Assembly (NCBI GenBank): GCA_045640565.1
Contig: JAZUFG010000077.1
Coordinates: 1-38,972, forward strand
Origin: RGIG3159 sp045640565
GTDB taxonomy: Bacteria; Bacillota; Clostridia; Oscillospirales; Oscillospiraceae
DNA: 38,972 nucleotides
Reading direction: 5' to 3'
The notes under the pieces are model-generated. The model made no database searches. It saw only the letters and a program-made list of their open reading frames with translations, and was not told the DNA's origin. How positions within the stretch are numbered: position 1 is the stretch's first letter; every line of letters starts with the position of its first letter. Shown piece by piece: positions 23,866 to 29,707 of the stretch. The position numbers and the translations under genes are program-made.

Positions 23866-24987
23866 TCAGCTTTCCAAATAGACCCTGTCCACGCGTTTGG
23901 TGATGCCGCAGACGATCTCATACCCGATCGTGCCTATGATCTGTGCCATGTCATCGGCGGTGAATGAGAGCTCGCCGCTCTTGCCCAGAAGGACAACTTC
24001 TGTTTCTGCGGTGACATTCGGAATTCCGGTGACATCCACCGTCATTTGGTCCATGCAGACCCGGCCGACAATGGGGGCCTTCTGCCCGTTGATGAGAACA
24101 AAACCCTTATTGGAGAGAAGGCGGTTATAGCCATCGGCATACCCTGTGGGAACGGTAGCGATCTTCATGGTCTTTTCTGCCCGGAAGGTCCTTCCGTAGC
24201 CGACACTGTCCCCAGGATGGATCTCTTTTACCATGGACACCGTGGATTTCCAGGAAAGGGCGGGAGAGATACCTTCCGGGAGGGTATTCAGATAGTCAGG
24301 CTTCAGCCCATAGAGAATGATCCCGAGCCTGGCAAAGCAGCTCTGCTCGGTGGCATGCCAAAGGCCGCCGGCAGAGTTCAGGCAGTGGCAGTAGGGAAGA
24401 TTCAGGTCCCGCACCCGCAGCAGGACGGCCTCATATTTTGCGATTTGTCCCCGGGTAAAAGCCCGGGCCTCGTCTGTTTCGGTATCTGCCACGCAGAGGT
24501 GGGTAAAAAGTCCGTCAAGATTCAGCCTGCCGGAGTATTTCCGGATGATTTTTTCGCAGGCTTCGGGATCATCTGCGTTCAGCCCGATCCGGCGCATGCC
24601 GGTGTCCAAAGCAAATTCGCACTTTACGGGAAGCTTTGTCATAGCAAGGCGTTCGGCATATTCTTCGGATAAAAGGGCTTGGGTAATGTCATACTCTGCA
24701 AGCTCGGATGCTCTGGCAATGGGGGTGTAGCCCAGGATCAGGATTTTTCCGGTAATTCCCGCTTTTCGAACGCGGATCGCTTCGTCAATATTGGATACCG
24801 CGAAATAGGAAACGCCCCGGTCAGAAAGGAACTTAGCCACAACGGCATCTCCGTGTCCATAGGCATCGGCTTTCACGACAGCCATGACCTGCATTTTTTC
24901 AGGCAAGTTTTTCCTGTAGATTTCATAATTCCTCTCCAGGGTCGGCAGGGATATCTCCACCCAGGAGCGTCCGGTTGCTGCATTCAT
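23866..24987 (-). CDS. alr: Alanine racemase
   Basis: PLP-dependent enzyme that interconverts L- and D-alanine for peptidoglycan; 373 residues, full length. The PLP lysine is Lys39 in AVVKADAYGHG. SVGYGRTF carries the catalytic tyrosine of the C-terminal domain, and VGRVCMDQMTVDVT is the family signature. AGGGGGAAG precedes the start. No acpS or toxin-antitoxin pair, common neighbours in Bacilli, is attached to it. Confidence 0.96.
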   Translation of the reverse strand: MNAATGRSWVEISLPTLERNYEIYRKNLPEKMQVMAVVKADAYGHGDAVVAKFLSDRGVSYFAVSNIDEAIRVRKAGITGKILILGYTPIARASELAEYDITQALLSEEYAERLAMTKLPVKCEFALDTGMRRIGLNADDPEACEKIIRKYSGRLNLDGLFTHLCVADTETDEARAFTRGQIAKYEAVLLRVRDLNLPYCHCLNSAGGLWHATEQSCFARLGIILYGLKPDYLNTLPEGISPALSWKSTVSMVKEIHPGDSVGYGRTFRAEKTMKIATVPTGYADGYNRLLSNKGFVLINGQKAPIVGRVCMDQMTVDVTGIPNVTAETEVVLLGKSGELSFTADDMAQIIGTIGYEIVCGITKRVDRVYLES

Positions 24988-25020
24988 AGATTCTTCCCCC
25001 TTATGAGATTGACTCTGTTT

Positions 25021-25049
25021 ATTCTACATTCCTTTTATGAAAGAAACAA
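25021..25049 (-). promoter_or_regulatory. alr promoter
   Basis: TTGTTT (25049-25044), 17-nt spacer, TAGAAT (25026-25021), 34 nt before the start codon. Confidence 0.6.
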
Positions 25050-25062
25050 GATAGAAAAACAA

Positions 25063-25150
25063 AATGCGAATGGCAAAGCTCCCCCGTAAGCCTCCCTTGT
25101 GTAAGAATGCGAATGGCAGTGCTCTGCCAATGCCTCCCTTGTGTAAAGGG
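25063..25150 (+). repeat. Two tandem copies of an intergenic repeat
   Basis: Copy 1 (25063-25105) and copy 2 (25106-25150) both start AATGCGAATGGCA and end CCTCCCTTGTGTAA. A third copy lies inverted at 27669-27706; the core at 25085-25104 is identical over 20 nt to 27673-27692 on the other strand. The remaining DNA to 25260 holds a 7-bp hairpin (ACAGTCC/GGACTGT near 25180-25197) and no gene. Confidence 0.75.
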
Positions 25151-25267
25151 TAGCGAAGCGGCCGAGCGGTGTTGAATGACAGTCCGGTGGACTGTCAGAC
25201 CCGCGAGGGGACCGAGCCCGCAGGCGAGAAAAACTGTGTTCGCCGGAAAATGACTTGAATAACAGTA

Positions 25268-25297
25268 AGGGAGTGACTTCGGTCACTCCCTCTGTTT
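25268..25297. terminator. Terminator-like hairpin downstream of toxN
   Basis: Perfect 10-bp stem AGGGAGTGAC/GTCACTCCCT. The loop is TTCG closed by C-G on the plus strand, followed there by CTGTTTTCC. On the minus strand it lies about 60 nt after the toxN stop with a weaker T-rich tail. Confidence 0.65.
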
Positions 25298-25352
25298 TCC
25301 TTGCAGCTTGTGACTTGCCCCTTAGCTACATCGGAACAATTCACAAAAACTT

Positions 25353-25835
25353 CTATTTATATTTTTTGCATGCTTTTTCTAATAATTTGAAATCATTACA
25401 GCGTTTCACCAAACTTGAAGACTCGCCGTGTTCCAATTTGAGTTTATATAAGGCAGCGGCATTTTTTCGGATAAGGTCCTGACGCACGCGGATAATACGA
25501 TATTCGGCTAAAAGAAGTGACTTATACCGAGGATCTCTTTCTTGAGAAATATCTACATAGCGATATTGACCATCGGGAATAGGAAACATATTGTTGAGGT
25601 TAATAACCGAGTATCTGCCAACTTTTATGAAATCCAAGCTTTCTTTCATTTTTTCATGCTTGGGCTTAAATGATGAAAGCGGAGCAAAATACTGAAAACC
25701 ATTAACTTCCAAAACAACTCCAATGAATTTCCGCTCATTATGCTGCCCGGGCCTTTTGTTGTGAAACAGGTGCGGAGCAAATGGCTGAAGATAATCAATA
25801 TACTTAGAAGAAACCTCAAAAAGCTGCATGCCCAT
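25353..25835 (-). CDS. toxN: Type III toxin, ToxN/AbiQ family endoribonuclease
   Basis: Predicted sequence-specific RNase whose activity is blocked by binding the RNA encoded just upstream. The 160-residue protein shows the family pattern: N-terminal LFEVSSKYIDYL, FIGVVLEVNGFQYFAPLSSFKPKH (about 38-60) with the Ser and Lys residues of the active-site region, then DFIKVGRYSVINLNNMFPIP. The start at 25835 is set by GGAGGG with a 5-nt spacer. The frame is open to 26048 only because the antitoxin repeats, about 36 nt long, happen to lack stops. The gene is AT-richer than the core genes, suggesting horizontal acquisition. Confidence 0.93.
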   Translation of the reverse strand: MGMQLFEVSSKYIDYLQPFAPHLFHNKRPGQHNERKFIGVVLEVNGFQYFAPLSSFKPKHEKMKESLDFIKVGRYSVINLNNMFPIPDGQYRYVDISQERDPRYKSLLLAEYRIIRVRQDLIRKNAAALYKLKLEHGESSSLVKRCNDFKLLEKACKKYK

Positions 25836-25846
25836 AACAACCCTCC

Positions 25847-25880
25847 AAAAAAGCAGGGACAGCCAACCGCCTGTCCCTGC
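25847..25880 (-). terminator. Terminator between toxI and toxN
   Basis: GCAGGGACAG (25880-25871), 8-nt loop, CTGTCCCTGC (25862-25853), then TTTTTT (25852-25847). In this system type a leaky terminator sets the excess of antitoxin RNA over toxin mRNA. Confidence 0.92.
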
Positions 25881-26013
25881 TGTTAAGCTCGCATTCAGAG
25901 CAGCGAAACGCTCACTTGTAAATGTCTCACTTAGGGCCGAGATATGCCCACTTGTAACTGTCTCAGTTAAGGGCCGAGATACGCCCGCTGTTAGTGTTGT
26001 TTCCAACTCCAAC
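25847..26013 (-). ncRNA. toxI: ToxI-like antitoxin RNA with three pseudoknot repeats
   Basis: Three adjacent units: 25986-25950 (37 nt), 25949-25914 (36 nt) and 25913-25879 (35 nt). Each reads stem, 8-nt loop, stem, tail: GGGC..GCCC, GGGC..GCCC and GAGC..GCTC. In each, the loop can pair with the tail: TCTC with GAGA in units 1 and 2, TCGC with GCGA in unit 3. Both helices therefore covary, as expected of an H-type pseudoknot. A degenerate partial unit ending CTAACAGC precedes unit 1. In type III systems the toxin cuts the array into monomers that then inhibit it. The RNA ends at the terminator before toxN. The transcript start near 26013 is inferred from the promoter. Confidence 0.88.
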
Positions 26014-26019
26014 ACAGGC

Positions 26020-26048
26020 ATTATATTTAAGTTTCGTTCAAAATGCAA
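26020..26048 (-). promoter_or_regulatory. toxIN promoter
   Basis: TTGCAT (26048-26043), 17-nt spacer, TATAAT (26025-26020), directly upstream of the repeat array. Confidence 0.75.
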
Positions 26049-26228
26049 GAGAAATTTTTCTTTTCACAGCAAATCGGCCACTCCATCTTTTCGGCTTTAC
26101 TCCGCTTTTCCTGTTTCTCCCCGGTAACCTTTGCATCTTCCCGTAACCCTTTTCGCCTTTTCCGGCTCTTTTTTGAGGCAAATTGCTCCCGATTTTCTGC
26201 CCTAATTTGCTCTTCTTAAGATACGGTT

Positions 26229-26256
26229 ATAGCGGCAGATTTTTCTCTGCCGCTAT
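26229..26256. repeat. Hairpin in the toxIN-DUF3800 intergenic region
   Basis: Perfect 11-bp stem ATAGCGGCAGA/TCTGCCGCTAT with loop TTTTTC. The stretch 26049-26406 has no convincing gene. Besides this hairpin it has a 6-bp hairpin ACAATC/GATTGT near 26371-26385, which may end DUF3800 transcription weakly. Confidence 0.6.
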
Positions 26257-26406
26257 TGCTATAGAATCCCAGTATTGTCAAATGTTATTTTCATCGAGGG
26301 AAATACAAGTTTTAGTATCTTCTGCCGTAAATTGCATTTAAACAAAGCAAACGTCCCTTGAATGCCTTAACAATCAAAGATTGTGGCGTTGTTCTGTATA
26401 ATTAAG

Positions 26407-27081
26407 TTATAGATGCTTTTTTCTTATACTCTTCAGGTAGTTTTTTCGGAAATCACGTTTGTTGTTGAAGAATTCAAGCTCTGAACGAGAAAAAGAGGTT
26501 TTTTCTTCGAGAAGTTCTGTCGTGCAAATCAAATCTGCCACTTGGAACAGCTTGTAATCAACAGGTCTTACCTTTCGATATTCAACATGCGTGTACAATG
26601 TGCTGATTACGCTTGTCAGAATTTTCGTAAGTTCAATCTGTCCATTATCGTAATAAACTATGATTCGGTCAAAGCTATTCATGTAATCAGCGTTATCGCG
26701 TAAAATGGCGGCTATTTCTTTGGACAGCCTTGAAGTCAGTGTAATAACATCCTGACATTCGGATTTTTTGACAATAGCGCAAGCATATTTGATGTCAAGT
26801 TTACGTGTAAAATTAAATAAGGCACTATAGAGTTTTCTGCGATCTTCCACCAGAATATCTTTATACACTGACTCCCGTCGGATCAGCGGACCTGTATGAA
26901 CAGCATGATGATGCTGATAGCCCAAATTGGCTAAGTGTGCTTCAAACGAACTTATATTCTCACGAATGTCAACGCTTTGATCGTGCAAAACCATTGAAAC
27001 CAAATAATAAGGCGCGTGAGATTCATAAGGGCCAAAGTCCCCGGATTCATCAATAAAAACACTCAAGCATTTTTCACTCAT
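26407..27081 (-). CDS. DUF3800 domain protein
   Basis: 224-residue protein of unknown function. FIDESGDFG (9-17) is the family's signature. Further acidic residues sit at Asp145 in IVYYDNGQ and Asp183 in FQVADLI, an arrangement like the metal-binding carboxylates of RNase H-fold nucleases; that reading is inference. The start at 27081 is fixed by AAGGAG 7 nt upstream. The longer frame to 27201 would translate through the promoter-proximal RNA and terminator. The gene is AT-rich and stands alone behind a promoter, structured leader RNA and terminator. An RNA-linked nuclease or toxin is the favoured guess; no function is shown. Confidence 0.85.
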   Translation of the reverse strand: MSEKCLSVFIDESGDFGPYESHAPYYLVSMVLHDQSVDIRENISSFEAHLANLGYQHHHAVHTGPLIRRESVYKDILVEDRRKLYSALFNFTRKLDIKYACAIVKKSECQDVITLTSRLSKEIAAILRDNADYMNSFDRIIVYYDNGQIELTKILTSVISTLYTHVEYRKVRPVDYKLFQVADLICTTELLEEKTSFSRSELEFFNNKRDFRKNYLKSIRKKHL

Positions 27082-27099
27082 GAAAAATCTCCTTGAAAC

Positions 27100-27123
27100 A
27101 AAAAAGCGGGGAAATTCCCCGCT
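27100..27123 (-). terminator. Terminator between the small RNA and the DUF3800 gene
   Basis: Minus-strand AGCGGGGAA/TTCCCCGCT palindrome followed by TTTTTT. It lies upstream of the ribosome binding site, so most transcripts should stop before the gene. Confidence 0.88.
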
Positions 27124-27180
27124 GCTCGGTGGACCAGGGTCTTTCGACCAGCCCAAAGTGGTAATTACAACCACTATTCC
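27100..27180 (-). ncRNA. Structured small RNA upstream of DUF3800
   Basis: About 80-nt predicted transcript. Its 5' hairpin is AGTGGT/ACCACT (27175-27157). A second hairpin, GGTC-GAAA-GACC (27149-27138), has a GNRA tetraloop. The 3' end is the terminator hairpin. CCACC after the second hairpin could compete for the 5' AGTGG, so alternative or pseudoknotted folds are possible. Families of conserved RNAs named after association with DUF3800 genes have been described; whether this is one needs a covariance search. It could be a partner RNA or a cis-regulatory leader. Confidence 0.7.
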
Positions 27181-27186
27181 ATCTGC

Positions 27187-27215
27187 ATTGTAGCAAACCA
27201 ATCCTTAATTGTCAA
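27187..27215 (-). promoter_or_regulatory. Strong promoter of the DUF3800 small RNA
   Basis: Perfect -35 TTGACA (27215-27210), 17-nt spacer, TACAAT (27192-27187). It is the closest match to consensus in the window. Confidence 0.82.
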
Positions 27216-27454
27216 GTAAAATGGTCCTAATATCTATTAAGAACTGGTACAGAAGAAAGGTTCTTTCCCTATATATGCTTTCTAGAGGACCTTGTACTGC
27301 CATTGGGGACGGTTGTTCTTTTGCCTTGAAAACCGCATATAAAAGCCTGATGGGGAACGCTTTTGCGTTTTGCGCGAAAAGAAGCCGTATTTCTTTCTTC
27401 CCTCAGAGCAAATTGCTTTGCCTTTTTTGCTCTATGTAACTTTTTGCAAATATT

Positions 27455-27487
27455 TCGGGCCCGGATTCCTCCGAGCCCGATTTTTTT
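27455..27487 (+). terminator. Orphan plus-strand terminator
   Basis: TCGGGC (27455-27460) pairs with GCCCGA (27475-27480), with an inner GGA/TCC pair, followed by seven T. No convincing gene ends here on the plus strand; a short reading frame ending at 27439 lacks a ribosome binding site. Confidence 0.75.
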
Positions 27488-27489
27488 GT

Positions 27490-27596
27490 GTCAATTGGGA
27501 AAACGGGACGATGTGGGCATCGTCCCCTACGGTTTCACAAAAAACGAATCATGGCGTCAATTGGGATAATGGGACGATGTGGGCATCGTCCCCTAC
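27490..27596 (+). repeat. Two 41-nt direct repeats with hairpin cores
   Basis: 27490-27530 and 27556-27596 differ at only two positions. Each has GGGACGATG, TGGG, CATCGTCCC, a 9-bp hairpin. Two copies and no spacer logic argue against CRISPR; this looks like a REP-type intergenic repeat. Confidence 0.8.
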
Positions 27597-27668
27597 TCTT
27601 CCGGCTCCTCCCGGACCAGGCGCGCGCTGAGGACCGGGTCTGTGACGGCATTCCGCAGTTTTTAGGCT

Positions 27669-27706
27669 CCCTTTACACAAGGGAGGCTTACGGAGGTGCT
27701 CTGCTT
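27669..27706 (-). repeat. Inverted third copy of the 25063-25150 repeat
   Basis: Reads CCTCCCTTGTGTAAAGGG on the minus strand, with a 20-nt core (27673-27692) identical to 25085-25104 in opposite orientation. Together the copies bracket the toxIN and DUF3800 loci. Confidence 0.75.
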
Positions 27707-27755
27707 GCAGCCTGCAGCTATTTGCTATCCTGTGAGGCTGTGAATTCCTTTCTGG

Positions 27756-27806
27756 GCGATTTTTATTGCGGCCGAATGTAAATTCACATCCGTAATAAAA
27801 AATCGC
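27756..27806. repeat. Long inverted repeat
   Basis: GCGATTTTTATTGCGG (27756-27771) pairs with 27790-27806 with one bulge and one G-T pair. The surrounding 27202-28294 stretch (about 1.1 kb) holds only repeats, hairpins and a pyrimidine tract; I see no supported gene. A further hairpin built on CCCGGGAGAGA lies near 27848-27898. Confidence 0.65.
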
Positions 27807-27982
27807 TTATATCCATTTTAAAGGGATTTCTCGTAATAGCTTGTATCCCCGGGAGAGATATCCTGATCCCGGAACTGTCTCTTCCCGGGAAAAAGAGCAT
27901 TTTTTGTTGCCGGAGTCCCGTCTCCTCGGGCAAGGGAAAAGAAAATGTCCTCGGACTTTTCTTTTTGCTTTTCTTTTGGGAT

Positions 27983-28019
27983 AGATCTCTTGGGAATATT
28001 TATTATTCTCAAGAGATCT
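27983..28019. repeat. 16-bp inverted repeat
   Basis: AGATCTCTTGGGAATA (27983-27998) pairs with 28004-28019, one G-T pair, 5-nt loop. It directly adjoins the pyrimidine tract. Confidence 0.7.
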
Positions 28020-28133
28020 TTTCCATTTCCTTCTCCTTCTCCTTCTTCTTCTCCTTCTCCTTCTCCTTCTCCGTTTCCTTCTCCTTCTCCTTATCCCTAT
28101 CTATAGTCTTCCCCTTCTCCTCCTCCCCCTCCA
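28018..28133 (+). repeat. Homopyrimidine tract of TTCTCC-like units
   Basis: About 115 nt that are almost all C and T on the plus strand, built largely of degenerate CTTCTC hexamers, with a brief break near 28098-28105. It lies upstream of the MATE promoter. It could adopt triplex structure or vary in length; it is not convincingly coding. Confidence 0.8.
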
Positions 28134-28233
28134 AATCCGAAATGGATGGAAAACACAATAAAACGATCCGGGTTTTTGCGCTTGCCCCGGAGTCTGCGGG
28201 GGATGCCTTTTCAGAGAGAATTGCCCCTTTCTA

Positions 28234-28263
28234 TTGACGGAGAGCGGGCTTATGGGATAGAAT
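28234..28263 (+). promoter_or_regulatory. MATE-cca promoter
   Basis: TTGACG (28234-28239), 18-nt spacer, TAGAAT (28258-28263), about 31 nt before the MATE start. Confidence 0.55.
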
Positions 28264-28294
28264 ACTGTCAGTAATCGGCAACGGATGGTATGGT

Positions 28295-29707
28295 ATGAAT
28301 TCTGTTTTCAGCGGGCACCTGGGGAGAGATTTTGCCCGGCTCAGTATCCCCTGTGTGCTGAATCTCCTAGTCTTTTCTGTTTATACGATCGTGGATGGCT
28401 TTTTCGTCTCTCATTTTTTGGGAGAAAAGGCCTTGGCTGCGGTCAATCTCAGCACCCCCCTGATCTATCTTCTCTATGCTTTGGGAATTGCCATGGCGGT
28501 GGGTTCCGGAGTCCTGATATCGGAGGCTTTGGGGAAAGCGGGAAAGCTGCAGAGCACAGGCAGCGAGCAGCTTGAAAACAGGAGAAGGGTCGAAGAAAGC
28601 TCCTCCTGTGAGGAAAGCGGAAACAAAGCCGCAGAAGCGGATGCGATTTTCAGCGAGAGCTTTCTCTTTACGGCTCTGTTGGGCATCCTCTTTTCTTTCC
28701 TGACCTTGATTTTCCGAAAGCCCGTCTGCTCCCTTTTAGGCAGGGAAGCTTCCGGGCTCGTTTGGGAATACCTGGGTCCCTTGGCCCTCTTTTTCCCCTT
28801 TGTTACTTTGGAATACAGTCTGGAATTTCTGGTGAAAATAAACGGGGCTCCCCGCTATTCTCTGTTCGTAATTACGGGGACCTGTCTTTTCAATGTTTTT
28901 GGGGATTGGCTTTTGATGGGGCCTCTGCAAATGGGCCTGAGGGGCGCTGCCATAGCAACGGGTTTTTCTCAGTTTTTGGCGGCGGCGCTTTTCTTCACAA
29001 AAATCATGCGGAATCGGCAGGGAAGCTTTCACCTGAACTTTTCCCTCCTGGAGGGGAGAAGGCTGCGGCCATTTCGCTATCTCTTTTTGGGGGCAGCGGA
29101 TGGGAGCATGGAGCTCTGCAATGCGATTCGGGCATGGCTTTATAACACACTGCTTCTGCGCATTTCCGGAGGAGACGCCGTGGCGGCCTTTTCCGTTCTG
29201 AATTATGCGGGGACTCTCTGCTTCAATGTGGCCACCGGCATTACGCAGGGCATGGAGCCGCTGGTGAGTTATCACAGCGCTGCGGGCCACGGAAAAGAGG
29301 TCCGGACGCTGTTGAAGATCGGAAGCGGGGCAGAGGCAGCTGCGGCAGTTCTCTGCTGGGGAGGCATGACCTTTTTCACGCCGGCGATCTGCGGGCTTTT
29401 CCTTAAGACGGGAGGAGCGGCTTACAGCTTTGCCCTGTCCGCAGCCCGCCGCTATGCCCTGAGCTTTCTCCTTTTGGGCATGAATATTTTGATTTCCGGC
29501 TTTTTGACAGCCCTGCAGGAAGCCAGGAAAGCGCTTGTCATCAGCCTTTTGAGAGGGCTCCTGATCCATGGCCTGCTGCTGCTCCTTTTTGCGGCTCTGC
29601 TGCCGAAGGCGTTCTTTTATGCGGCGGCGCTTTCCGAGCTCTTGACAGGAGCAATCTCGTTTTTCTTTCTTCAGAAGAAATTGCGGAGGGAAGAGTATGC
29701 ATTTTAA
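28295..29707 (+). CDS. MATE family efflux transporter
   Basis: Predicted cation-coupled multidrug or metabolite exporter of the MATE family, 470 residues with about twelve hydrophobic helices in two bundles. The family-like segments are IPCVLNLLVFSVYTIVDGFFVSHFLGEKALAAVNLSTPL at the N terminus and AFSVLNYAGTLCFNVATGITQGMEPLVSYHSAAG at the start of the second half. Unusually, the loop after helix 2 holds a 35-40-residue polar, Glu/Ser-rich insertion (about 86-125). The ribosome binding site is weak (CGGATGG), and two other ATGs lie within 10 nt in other frames. Its 3' end overlaps cca by 11 nt. Confidence 0.87.
   Translation: MNSVFSGHLGRDFARLSIPCVLNLLVFSVYTIVDGFFVSHFLGEKALAAVNLSTPLIYLLYALGIAMAVGSGVLISEALGKAGKLQSTGSEQLENRRRVEESSSCEESGNKAAEADAIFSESFLFTALLGILFSFLTLIFRKPVCSLLGREASGLVWEYLGPLALFFPFVTLEYSLEFLVKINGAPRYSLFVITGTCLFNVFGDWLLMGPLQMGLRGAAIATGFSQFLAAALFFTKIMRNRQGSFHLNFSLLEGRRLRPFRYLFLGAADGSMELCNAIRAWLYNTLLLRISGGDAVAAFSVLNYAGTLCFNVATGITQGMEPLVSYHSAAGHGKEVRTLLKIGSGAEAAAAVLCWGGMTFFTPAICGLFLKTGGAAYSFALSAARRYALSFLLLGMNILISGFLTALQEARKALVISLLRGLLIHGLLLLLFAALLPKAFFYAAALSELLTGAISFFFLQKKLRREEYAF

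Noticed and set aside
25035..25286. 83-codon minus-strand frame between alr and toxN
   Set aside because: It consists of the intergenic repeat and the alr promoter region translated by chance.
25879..25986. CRISPR-like array
   Set aside because: The repeats are directly adjacent without spacers and fold as pseudoknots; a ToxN gene follows, so a type III antitoxin explains them.
25836..26048. N-terminal 71-residue extension of ToxN
   Set aside because: It would translate the antitoxin repeats and terminator; the start with GGAGGG lies at 25835.
27209..27439. 76-codon plus-strand frame
   Set aside because: Non-ATG start, no ribosome binding site, overlaps the DUF3800 RNA promoter; sequence has no family-like features.
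27490..27596. Mini CRISPR array
   Set aside because: Only two copies, separated by 25 nt, with a strong internal hairpin; no cas genes in the window.
27965..28237. 90-codon plus-strand frame through the pyrimidine tract, including a 31-codon tail from 28142
   Set aside because: The Ser/Phe-rich part is the repeat in translation; the tail has no ribosome binding site, though its codon use is not absurd, so a gene remnant is possible.
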